A DNA stretch of 64,000 nt, from the NCBI RefSeq assembly GCF_000812465.1, contig NZ_JWMA01000063.1:1-64000 (forward strand), in the 5' to 3' direction. Position 1 is the stretch's first letter. Each line of letters begins with the position of its first letter. Source of the DNA: Cupriavidus sp. IDO (lineage in GTDB: Bacteria > Pseudomonadota > Gammaproteobacteria > Burkholderiales > Burkholderiaceae). Shown here piece by piece: positions 54,791 through 62,251 of the stretch. Below the pieces are notes generated by a model that worked only from the letters and a program-made list of their open reading frames with translations, made no database searches and was not told the origin of the DNA. The position numbers and the translations under genes were made by a program.

Positions 54791-55004
54791 GCCACTCCGC
54801 TCTCACGAGGTCAGGAGGACAGCGCCGTTCCCGGCGTTGCCCCTGGCGATCTGCGCGGCAGGCAGTCCAGCTATGCCCTGAAGCGAATACCCGTACAAAA
54901 ACGCAGGCACGCTACGATAAGACTCCCGCCCGGCGGGCAAGAAGGCGCTTTTTGCTTCCTTTTTGGCGCAGTCAAAAAGGGAGTCGCCGGCTACGCCGGC
55001 GAAA
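54791..55004 (-). repeat. Intergenic repeat, copy B
   Basis: Reverse-complement relative of 54483-54696, separated from it by 94 bases, so the pair could fold into a very long hairpin. It also ends in a stem-loop (TTTTTG/CAAAAA core) and a short CGCCGGCtaGCCGGCG-like palindrome at about 54985-55001. Probably two copies of a dispersed repeat family. Confidence 0.8.
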
Positions 55005-55359
55005 CAGCAGCGCATCCAAGAACCCAAACGCCGCAATCCGGCGAAGAACTTTATTTCTCCTTCGAAGTATCAGCCTCCCACACCTGGACTCCGTGCCGAT
55101 TCCGACACTCCATCGCAGCCCCACGCAGCGGGTGGTGGCGTTTCCGTCCTTCGCACGTACCGGCTACGCGTTTACCCCGGGGCAATTCGACGGCCCGTGT
55201 AAGAAGTGGGTAAGCGGCGCACGTTAACTTATCCAGCACGGACTTCGGATGACGCCGCCGTGCATGCCTTATCGGCACCGCACATTGACGCTAACCCTCG
55301 CGTCCGGCGCTGTACCGGCTGCATCCGGCATTGCAAGGCACCCCTGGCAGGAGACATAG
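55005..55359. other. Non-coding region before the DUF485 gene
   Basis: About 355 bases without a supported gene. It lies between the repeat pair and the DUF485-ActP operon and should contain that operon's promoter; no clear -35/-10 pair stood out. Confidence 0.4.
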
Positions 55360-55665
55360 ATGAATGAAGATCTGGTCGCAAGACTGAAGGCAAATCCCCG
55401 ATATCGCGAGCTTGTCCGCAAGCGCTCAAGGCTCGGATGGTCGTTGACCGCGATCATGCTCGTTATCTACTACGGTTACGTCCTGATGATTGCCTTCGAC
55501 AAGGAGCTGCTTGCCACGAAGATGGGAAGTGGCGTGATGACGTGGGGCATGCCGATCGGCCTGTTCGTGATCGTCTTTACCGTTGCCATCACCGGGCTCT
55601 ATGTGCGCCATGCCAACGGTACCTACGACAAGCTCACAGAGCAGATCAAGCGGGAGGTGGCATGA
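55360..55665 (+). CDS. DUF485 membrane protein (YjcH-like)
   Basis: A 101-residue inner-membrane protein with two helices (about 28-49 and 64-86) and the family's opening pattern NPRYRELVRKRSRLGW. DUF485 proteins are encoded just before acetate permease ActP and are thought to act with it. AGGAG precedes the ATG; the stop overlaps the actP start (ATGA), so the two are translated together. Confidence 0.92.
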   Translation: MNEDLVARLKANPRYRELVRKRSRLGWSLTAIMLVIYYGYVLMIAFDKELLATKMGSGVMTWGMPIGLFVIVFTVAITGLYVRHANGTYDKLTEQIKREVA

Positions 55666-57323
55666 AAGCGAATCACGCTATCGTTGCCTGCGGGGCGCTG
55701 CTTCTGTCATCGGCCGCGCTCGCGGCTGGTGGAGACCTTGGGCAGGCGGTGCGGCAGCCGACCAACTGGACGGCGATCGGAATGTTCGTCGTATTTGTCA
55801 TCGGCACGCTGTTCATCACCAAGTGGGCGGCAAAGAAGACAAAATCGGCAGCGGCGTTCTACACGGGCGGGGGCGGCATCACCGGCTTCCAGAACGGCCT
55901 GGCGATTGCCGGCGACTACATGTCGGCAGCGTCATTCCTCGGCATTTCGGCCGCAGTCTTCACCAATGGCTATGACGGCCTGATCTATTCCATTGGCTTC
56001 CTCGTCGGCTGGCCGATCGTCACCTTCCTGATGGCGGAGCGGCTGCGCAATCTTGGCCGGTTCACCTTTGCCGACGTTGCGGCGTACCGCTTCAAACAGG
56101 GTCCGATCCGTGCGTTCGCGGCGTCGGGCACGCTGGTGGTGGTCGCGTTCTACCTGATCGCGCAGATGGTGGGCGCCGGGCAACTGATCAAGCTGCTGTT
56201 CGGGCTGGAATACTGGATCGCGGTGGTCATCGTGGGTACGCTCATGATGGTGTACGTCCTGTTCGGCGGCATGACCGCAACGACGTGGGTGCAGATCATC
56301 AAGGCCTGCCTGCTGCTCGGCGGCGCTTCGTTCATGGCCTTCATGGTGCTGGCCCAGCATCACTTCAGCCCCGAGACCCTGTTTGCGAAAGCCGTCGAGG
56401 TCCACGCCAAGAAGGACTCCATCATGAGTCCCGGCAACTTCATCAAGGACCCCATCTCGGCAATCTCGTTCGGCATTGCCCTGATGTTCGGCACGGCTGG
56501 CCTGCCGCACATCCTGATGCGGTTCTTCACCGTGCCCAACGCCAAGGAGGCGCGCAAGTCGGTGTTCTGGGCGACGACCTGGATCGGTTACTTCTACATC
56601 CTGACCTTTATCATCGGCTTCGGCGCGATCGTGCTGGTAGGAACGAACCCGAGCTTCCAGGATGGGAGCGGCAAGCTGCTTGGCGGCGTCAATATGGCGG
56701 CCGTACACCTTGCCAGCGCGGTAGGCGGGAACGTGTTCCTCGGTTTTATCTCCGCGGTGGCGTTTGCCACGATCCTGGCCGTTGTTGCCGGCCTGACGCT
56801 TGCCGGTGCATCAGCCGTTTCGCACGATCTCTATGCGACGGTGTTCAAGCATGGCAACGCAAGCAGTCGCGATGAACTGCGCGTATCGCGCATCACGACC
56901 GTCATCCTTGGCCTGGTCGCGGTGGTCCTTGGCATTGTCTTCGAGAAGCAGAACATTGCGTTCATGGTGTCGCTTGCCTTCGCCGTTGCGGCCTCGGCCA
57001 ACTTCCCGGTGCTGTTCATGTCGGTGCTGTGGAAGGGCTGCACCACGCGAGGCGCGACAATAGGCGGCTTCATGGGGCTGTTGTCGGCGGTGATTCTCAC
57101 CATCCTGTCGCAGGCCGTCTGGGTCGACGTGTTCCACTTCAAGAGCGCGCCGTTCCCGTACACGTCCCCGGCACTGTTCTCGATGACGATCGGCTTCCTC
57201 GGCATCTGGCTCGTCTCGATCACCGACAAGTCGGCAAGGGCCCGCCTGGACAAGGCCGGCTTCGAAGCCCAGGAGCTGCGCTCCGAGACCGGGATCGGTG
57301 CCGTCGAGGCGGCGGGACATTGA
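55662..57323 (+). CDS. actP: Acetate/short-chain monocarboxylate permease (ActP type)
   Basis: A 553-residue SSS-family permease with an N-terminal signal-like helix and about 13 more helices. Family marks are FYTGGGGITGFQNGLAIAGD near residues 67-86, SAASFLGIS, GTAGLPHILMRFFTVPNAKE and SHDLYATVFK. ActP carries acetate, glycolate or similar anions with Na+ or H+. Length is typical of ActP (549 in E. coli). Coupled to DUF485; no acs gene is adjacent. Confidence 0.93.
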   Translation: MKANHAIVACGALLLSSAALAAGGDLGQAVRQPTNWTAIGMFVVFVIGTLFITKWAAKKTKSAAAFYTGGGGITGFQNGLAIAGDYMSAASFLGISAAVFTNGYDGLIYSIGFLVGWPIVTFLMAERLRNLGRFTFADVAAYRFKQGPIRAFAASGTLVVVAFYLIAQMVGAGQLIKLLFGLEYWIAVVIVGTLMMVYVLFGGMTATTWVQIIKACLLLGGASFMAFMVLAQHHFSPETLFAKAVEVHAKKDSIMSPGNFIKDPISAISFGIALMFGTAGLPHILMRFFTVPNAKEARKSVFWATTWIGYFYILTFIIGFGAIVLVGTNPSFQDGSGKLLGGVNMAAVHLASAVGGNVFLGFISAVAFATILAVVAGLTLAGASAVSHDLYATVFKHGNASSRDELRVSRITTVILGLVAVVLGIVFEKQNIAFMVSLAFAVAASANFPVLFMSVLWKGCTTRGATIGGFMGLLSAVILTILSQAVWVDVFHFKSAPFPYTSPALFSMTIGFLGIWLVSITDKSARARLDKAGFEAQELRSETGIGAVEAAGH

Positions 57324-57418
57324 ACAGAGGCCGCCGTGCAATCGATGTGAGCTTCTACTGTTGAACCTTGCCGCCAGGCCGGCCTGCTGCGTCCGCCAGC
57401 AGCCGCCCTGGCGAGTCT

Positions 57419-58186
57419 TCAACCAACCAGCTCGCGATGCAGCGCCACATACTCCTGTGCAAGCTTGTGGCGCGGATCCAGATGGATCATGGGCGTAGCG
57501 TGCTGATGCGATTCCCGGATCTTCACCGACGAGGATAGCCGCGACGCCAGCACCGGCAGCCCCTCGCTCACCAGTTCATCGACCAGTTTCTGCGGCAAGC
57601 TGGCTCGCGGCTGGAACTGGTTGATCACGATCCCCTCGACCGCCAGCCCTTCGTTGTGGTCCTGCTGGATTTCCTTCACGTTATCGAGCAGCGTGTAGAG
57701 GGCACGTCGCGAGAAGTCATCGCAATCGAACGGGATCAGGCAGCGCTCCACGGCGATCAGTGCGGATCGGGTATAGAAGTTCAGGGCCGGTGGCGTGTCG
57801 ATGTAAATGGCGTCATAGACTGACTCCAGCTCGAGCAGCGCGTCGCGCAGCTTGTAGATCTTGTAGCGGGACTCGAGCTTGCCGTGGAGGGAATCCAGGT
57901 CAGGATGCGCCGGCATCACATCGAGGTTCTCGAACGGAGTCGGATGGACAAAGGACGTAACGTCCACCGGCTTGAAGTTATAGGTCAGGGACGTTTCGAA
58001 GAAGTTCGCCGCGGTCGGGCTTGCCTCCGCCGCCTGTGCACCCAGCAGGTACTGGGTCGAATTCCCCTGGGCATCCAGATCAATGACCAGGGTGCGCAAG
58101 CCTTCGCTGGCGCTGATTGCCGCGAGATTGCATACGATGGTCGACTTGCCCACCCCGCCTTTCTGATTGAATACGACGCGCCGCAT
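57419..58186 (-). CDS. ParA-family ATPase (orphan)
   Basis: A 255-residue P-loop ATPase of the Walker-type ParA/MinD group. Deviant Walker A KGGVGKST (residues 8-15), VIDLDAQGNSTQYLLG and the IYIDTPPALNFYT Walker B region are present. No ParB gene or parS site is beside it, so it probably positions something other than a replicon, for example a protein cluster. ATG 58186 has GAGGGG upstream; a longer frame to 58225 is less likely. Convergent with actP. Confidence 0.9.
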   Translation of the reverse strand: MRRVVFNQKGGVGKSTIVCNLAAISASEGLRTLVIDLDAQGNSTQYLLGAQAAEASPTAANFFETSLTYNFKPVDVTSFVHPTPFENLDVMPAHPDLDSLHGKLESRYKIYKLRDALLELESVYDAIYIDTPPALNFYTRSALIAVERCLIPFDCDDFSRRALYTLLDNVKEIQQDHNEGLAVEGIVINQFQPRASLPQKLVDELVSEGLPVLASRLSSSVKIRESHQHATPMIHLDPRHKLAQEYVALHRELVG

Positions 58187-58636
58187 TTGCCCCTCTGGAG
58201 AAGATCGTTCCGAAGGCGACAGCATACCTTAGCAAGGTGAGTCCCCGGCAGCAGCCGGCCAGGCTGTGGCAACGATATTCCAGGCTGGGATGCGGCGACG
58301 CCTGCGGAGCCCGCGTGGCGGCACAATCGTCTCCGAGAAAGATCCTGGCTGGGAATGCCCGGCGGCCAAAGCGGGCTGGGGCGAGACCTCCGTCAGCCGC
58401 ACGCCCGTCGAGTCATCAAGAGCCCCACGCACCGGTACTAAGCCAGAACTACGCGCGCCGCTCTGCCAATTGATCTGCATGGATGGTCAATAAATTGAAA
58501 AGTACGAATTCTGGCATTGGTGACCCACCCTTATACTCGGCTCGAGCCGGCACTGCCAAGGTTCCCCCGAATGGTCCGGCGGATAGCCTCGGCTTCGCAA
58601 GAGCACGATCCAACTAGGCGAAGGATGGAGACACAA
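58187..58636. other. Non-coding region between parA-like and bug-like genes
   Basis: About 450 bases between two divergent genes. Plus-strand frames around 58237-58493 show no family similarity or ribosome binding site. An AT-richer stretch at 58480-58515 may be the promoter of the downstream gene. Confidence 0.4.
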
Positions 58637-59620
58637 ATGCAAAAGAAACGGGTACTCGGCTATCTGGGCTTGTCGTTGGCCTTCAACCTCTGTATTCCTG
58701 CCGCTGCTGCAGCGGGCGAAGCCTATCCGGTCAAGCCGATTCGCTTCGTCGTGCCCTACCCGCCGGGTGGCCCAACCGACCTGATGGCCCGGCTACTGCA
58801 ACCCGGCATGCAGGCGCGCCTCGGGGTGCCGGTTGTTGTCGAGAACCGCGCGGGCGCCGGAGGCAACATTGGCTCGGACGCCGTCGCCAAGGCCCTTCCC
58901 GATGGCTACACCATCCTGCTTGCCGCGAGCGGGCCAATGGCTGTCAATCCGACGCTCTACAAGCATTTGCCCTATAACCCTCTGACCGACTTGGCACCGG
59001 TGATACAGCTTTCCGCGTTCCCATTGGTGCTGGAGGTCAATGCTGCCAGCCCGGTCAAGGACATCAAGTCATTCATCGCGGCGGTCAAGAACAAGCCAGG
59101 CGAGTACAGCTTCGCGTCGGCCGGGAACGGCACGCCCCAGCATCTGGTCGGCGAGCTGTTCAATAGCGCCGCGTCCACAAAGATGCAACATGTCGCGTAC
59201 AAGGGAGCCGGACCAGCCCTGAACGATTTGCTGGGATCCCAGGTACCGGTGATGTTTGACATCATGGCGAGCTCATTGACCTATATAAAAGCCGGCAAGC
59301 TGCGCCCGCTCGCAGTCACGACGAAGACACGCGTACCCGCCTTGCCGGATGTGCCGACGCTGGCCGAGGCAGGCATGCCGGGATTTGATTTCGTGGCCTG
59401 GCACGGTATCGCCGTACCGGCAGCCACGCCACACCCGGTCGTGCTCAGGCTGAACAGCGTGATCAATGCGATCTTCGCCGATCCGGAGTTCCGCAAGCGC
59501 TGGGAGGCGATTGGTACGCCGGTCGTTGGTGGCACACCGGAGGCTTTCGGTGCTCTCGTTCGCAGCGAGACCGGCCGGCTCGGCAAGATCGTGCGGGACA
59601 CCGGCGCGACCGTGGACTAG
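58637..59620 (+). CDS. Bug-family solute-binding protein (orphan)
   Basis: A 327-residue periplasmic receptor: a signal peptide (cut near residue 25, AAA), then PIRFVVPYPPGGPTDLMARL, VENRAGAGGNIGSDAVAKA, PDGYTILLAA and AYKGAGPALNDLLGSQVPVMFD. All are standard Bug motifs. Unlike the one at 44266 it has no tctAB beside it, as is common for the expanded Bug family of Burkholderiales. GGAG six bases before ATG 58637 decides the start. Ligand unknown. Confidence 0.92.
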   Translation: MQKKRVLGYLGLSLAFNLCIPAAAAAGEAYPVKPIRFVVPYPPGGPTDLMARLLQPGMQARLGVPVVVENRAGAGGNIGSDAVAKALPDGYTILLAASGPMAVNPTLYKHLPYNPLTDLAPVIQLSAFPLVLEVNAASPVKDIKSFIAAVKNKPGEYSFASAGNGTPQHLVGELFNSAASTKMQHVAYKGAGPALNDLLGSQVPVMFDIMASSLTYIKAGKLRPLAVTTKTRVPALPDVPTLAEAGMPGFDFVAWHGIAVPAATPHPVVLRLNSVINAIFADPEFRKRWEAIGTPVVGGTPEAFGALVRSETGRLGKIVRDTGATVD

Positions 59621-59936
59621 CGGGCTAATTGGCCGACGGGCCGCCGAGATCGCAACGATAGCAGCGGCCGTCAGTCAGGCAGGCCAACGGCACCGTCATC
59701 GGATTGCAGCGGGAAGTCGTATCGACTGCTTTCGCCAAAGACGGTTTGACCGACGAAGATGATCGTGACGGAGGGCGATGCGGTAGCTGATCCCGCCACC
59801 GCCGTGCTGGTAAGTGCGCCATAAGGTCAATCCGCGCTCGAACAGCAATGCCCCGATGTTGTGCAGGCGGCTAGCGAGATGCCAAAGCTTTCTATACTGC
59901 TTAGTGCCATCTCAAGCCTGAGGAGGACAACACGCC
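59621..59936. other. Non-coding region, possible gene relic
   Basis: About 315 bases without a supported gene. On the minus strand, about 50 codons near 59690-59800 look protein-like (VTIIFVGQTVFGESS) but have no start and end after a short run, so this may be a decayed fragment. Confidence 0.35.
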
Positions 59937-60464
59937 ATGAAAATCGCAAGTATTGCACTCGCTAGCGCCATGCTTTTCCCGATGGGGCCAGTGCTGGCTG
60001 ATGATGTACCAAACGATGCACAAATTGCCTCGATTGTCGTCACGGCGAATCAGGTCGATATCGACGCCGGCAAGCTGGCCAAGTCGAAGGGGCACGCCAA
60101 GGACGTCAAGGCTTTTGCGCAGCAGATGATCACGGACCATACCGGCGTCAACAAGTCAGCCAGCGATCTCGTGAAGAAGCTCAAGGTCAAGCCCGAGGAC
60201 AATCCGACCAGTGCCAGCCTCAAGGCGGGCGGAGAGAAGAATGTAGAAAAGCTCAAGGGTCTTAAGGGGGCCGAGTTCGATAGCGCCTATATCGACAATG
60301 AGGTCACCTATCACCAGACCGTGATCGATGCCATGGACAAGACCCTGATTCCCAATGCCAAGAACGAAGAACTGAAAGCTCTGCTGGTCAAAGTGCGGCC
60401 TGCCTTCGTGGCGCACCTGGAGCATGCCAAGGAGATACAAGGTTCGCTTGGGAAGAAGCAGTGA
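59937..60464 (+). CDS. DUF4142 periplasmic protein
   Basis: A 175-residue secreted protein with a signal peptide (cut near residue 22, VLA) and a helical DUF4142 domain related to ferritin-like bundles. Family marks are the IVVTANQVDIDAGKLA helix and the KAFAQQMITDHTGVNK motif. Members are linked with envelope stress and metal environments, without a proven activity. AGGAGG precedes the ATG. Its stop overlaps the cupredoxin start (GTGA), so the two are coupled. Confidence 0.9.
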   Translation: MKIASIALASAMLFPMGPVLADDVPNDAQIASIVVTANQVDIDAGKLAKSKGHAKDVKAFAQQMITDHTGVNKSASDLVKKLKVKPEDNPTSASLKAGGEKNVEKLKGLKGAEFDSAYIDNEVTYHQTVIDAMDKTLIPNAKNEELKALLVKVRPAFVAHLEHAKEIQGSLGKKQ

Positions 60465-60817
60465 CGGCCCATGTGGCTGACCCTGACATGCGGTTCCGGG
60501 TAGCGGCACTGTGGATCACGGCGGGGCTGGTGCTGACCGGCCCAGTCCCGCCGGCGAGCGCACGGCCCGTCATGCACACCGTGGTGATCGAGGGGACCAG
60601 TTTCGAACCGCAGACCCTTACCGTACGGGCCGGTGACATCGTCGTGTGGGTCAACAAGGATCCCTTCCCTCACACGGTGACAGCACCATCTGGCGGATTC
60701 GACTCGAAGAACATCGCACCGGGCAAGTCGTGGAAATATGTAGCAAGGAAGACCGGAGTCTTTCCTTACATCTGCACATTGCATCCGACCATGAAGGCCA
60801 CACTTCGTGTTGAATGA
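60461..60817 (+). CDS. Cupredoxin (amicyanin/plastocyanin-like)
   Basis: A 118-residue periplasmic type 1 copper protein. Copper ligands are His71 (PFPHTV), Cys105, His108 and Met111 in the CTLHPTM loop. GTG 60461 overlaps the preceding stop; ATG 60488 would give a more compact signal peptide and is an alternative. It probably carries electrons or buffers copper in the periplasm, with the DUF4142 protein as partner. Confidence 0.9.
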   Translation: MTAHVADPDMRFRVAALWITAGLVLTGPVPPASARPVMHTVVIEGTSFEPQTLTVRAGDIVVWVNKDPFPHTVTAPSGGFDSKNIAPGKSWKYVARKTGVFPYICTLHPTMKATLRVE

Positions 60818-60918
60818 GCCGGTGCATCGGCTGCACGGACGGATGTTCGCGGCGTGCGGCCGGCCAGCGTGCCTGCATCGTCAGGTGGATACCGCGCGCC
60901 AGGGGCTATACCCAAGAC

Positions 60919-61611
60919 CTACGTGGTCTTTCTGATACGGGATCTCTGCTTGGTGCCGCGCGGTTTGCCACGTGCGTTCTTTCGCGCGCTTCCGGTGCGA
61001 GGCACCTCTTTTTCTGATGGTGCATCGCCCGCGTTCATCTGCTCCAGCCACGACATGGCGTCGACGTACGAGAGGAAATGCCGGAGATAGCCAGGGGACA
61101 TCTCACGCATCAGGGTGAGCGCGCGATGTACAAGGTGACTCGAGTTGAGGGGGCCGGCATTCTCGGGCACCCACTCCAGTGACTGCCGCAACTGCCGCTC
61201 GACACTGACCCTGGCCCAGGTGTCCCGGAAGTAGTCGACCAGCTCCGGCTCGGGACGTGCGTTGCGCGCTGGCGCGAGGGTGCGCGGCACGGGCCCCCCG
61301 GCTTCGGGCTCGGCATGGGCAGCGATGTAGCTGACCAGGCTGGCAAGCGCCCCGGCTGCGGGCTTGCGGGGCGCTGGCTCGGTGTCGGCATGGCCAGCGT
61401 TGCCTGCGGCGCTTTGCAGGTCGCTGCCATAGGCTTCGACCAGCCGTGCCAGCCGGTCATCCAGCAGGCGGCGTGCATCGCCGCTGTGACCGGCCGACCG
61501 CCGCGCCAGCGCTTCGATAAAGCGAAAGCGGACAGGGTCCAGACGGTTGGCGCCGCTCTCGCGCCATGCGTCGAGCAAGGCCCGGGCGTCGTTTGCGTGG
61601 TCGTCAGCCAC
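60919..61611 (-). CDS. DUF2894 protein
   Basis: A 230-residue soluble protein. The DUF2894 core is visible in ARALLDAWRESGANRLDPVR, FIEALARRSAG and the C-terminal RDTWARVSVERQLRQSLEWV; the tail is rich in Lys and Arg, which could bind nucleic acid or membrane. GTG start overlaps the OmpA-like gene by eight bases. It is the last gene of the DUF802-OmpA-DUF2894 operon. Function unknown; in this position it might be a regulator or the effector of the motor-like complex encoded upstream. Confidence 0.88.
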   Translation of the reverse strand: MADDHANDARALLDAWRESGANRLDPVRFRFIEALARRSAGHSGDARRLLDDRLARLVEAYGSDLQSAAGNAGHADTEPAPRKPAAGALASLVSYIAAHAEPEAGGPVPRTLAPARNARPEPELVDYFRDTWARVSVERQLRQSLEWVPENAGPLNSSHLVHRALTLMREMSPGYLRHFLSYVDAMSWLEQMNAGDAPSEKEVPRTGSARKNARGKPRGTKQRSRIRKTT

Positions 61612-62251
61612 GGGGCTTCACCGTTCCCATGGTCACCCGCGGGACAGGCGCGATTTCCACCCGCCGGTTCCTGGCCCGGCTTTCGGCATCGGCGTTCGGG
61701 GTCACGGGTTGCTCGGCGCCGAATGCCGCCGAAAACACCGAGGAGGGCGGAATGCCCGCGTCGATCAGCGCACGCGTCACGGTCAGCGAGCGCTGGGCTG
61801 ACAGCTCCCAGTTGTCGGCAAAGCGGCGGTTGCTGCCTCGCACCTGCTGGTCGTCGGTGAACCCGCTCACCATCAGGATCTCGTCGCGGGCGCGGAGATA
61901 GGCGGAAAGGGGGGCAGCCAGGCTTTTGAGCACTTCCCGCCCTTCGGGCTGCAACTGGTCGGAGTTGACAGCAAACAGCACGCTGCCGTTGATGCCGATG
62001 CGCCCGTTTACGAGTGTGACCCGGCCCGCCGCCAGCGGCCCGGCCAGCGCCTTCTCCAGCGTCTCGCGGCGCTGCATTTCCTCCTGGCGCTGCCTGACTT
62101 CCTGTTCAAGCCGGGCCGAGAGTTCCATCTGGACGGCGATGACGCCCAGCAGGATCAGCACGAAGGCGCCCAGCAGCACCGACATCAGGTCGCCGAAGAC
62201 CGCCCAGGCGGGTACGGTCGGCTCTACGCCGGCGTCGATGTCCTCTCTCAT
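61604..62251 (-). CDS. MotB/ZorB-like OmpA-family protein with membrane Asp
   Basis: A 215-residue inner-membrane protein with a periplasmic peptidoglycan-binding domain. One helix (about residues 16-40, AWAVFGDLMSVLLGAFVLIL) contains Asp21, at the place of the proton-binding Asp of MotB (YADFMT). A short coil follows (EQEVRQRQEEMQRRE), then the OmpA/MotB C-terminal fold (SVLFAVNSDQL, GFTDD, NRRVEI). It therefore has the form of a stator B subunit. Start ATG 62251 overlaps the DUF802 stop by four bases; its end overlaps DUF2894 by eight. Confidence 0.88.
   Translation of the reverse strand: MREDIDAGVEPTVPAWAVFGDLMSVLLGAFVLILLGVIAVQMELSARLEQEVRQRQEEMQRRETLEKALAGPLAAGRVTLVNGRIGINGSVLFAVNSDQLQPEGREVLKSLAAPLSAYLRARDEILMVSGFTDDQQVRGSNRRFADNWELSAQRSLTVTRALIDAGIPPSSVFSAAFGAEQPVTPNADAESRARNRRVEIAPVPRVTMGTVKPRG

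Noticed and set aside
54304..55227. Several overlapping frames encoding similar Arg/Pro-rich proteins on both strands
   Set aside because: Their similarity to each other comes from the inverted DNA repeat; they have no start signals and are not genes.
59673..59826. About 50 minus-strand codons with protein-like sequence (VTIIFVGQTVFGESS)
   Set aside because: No start codon with a ribosome binding site and too short to assign; kept only as a possible relic.
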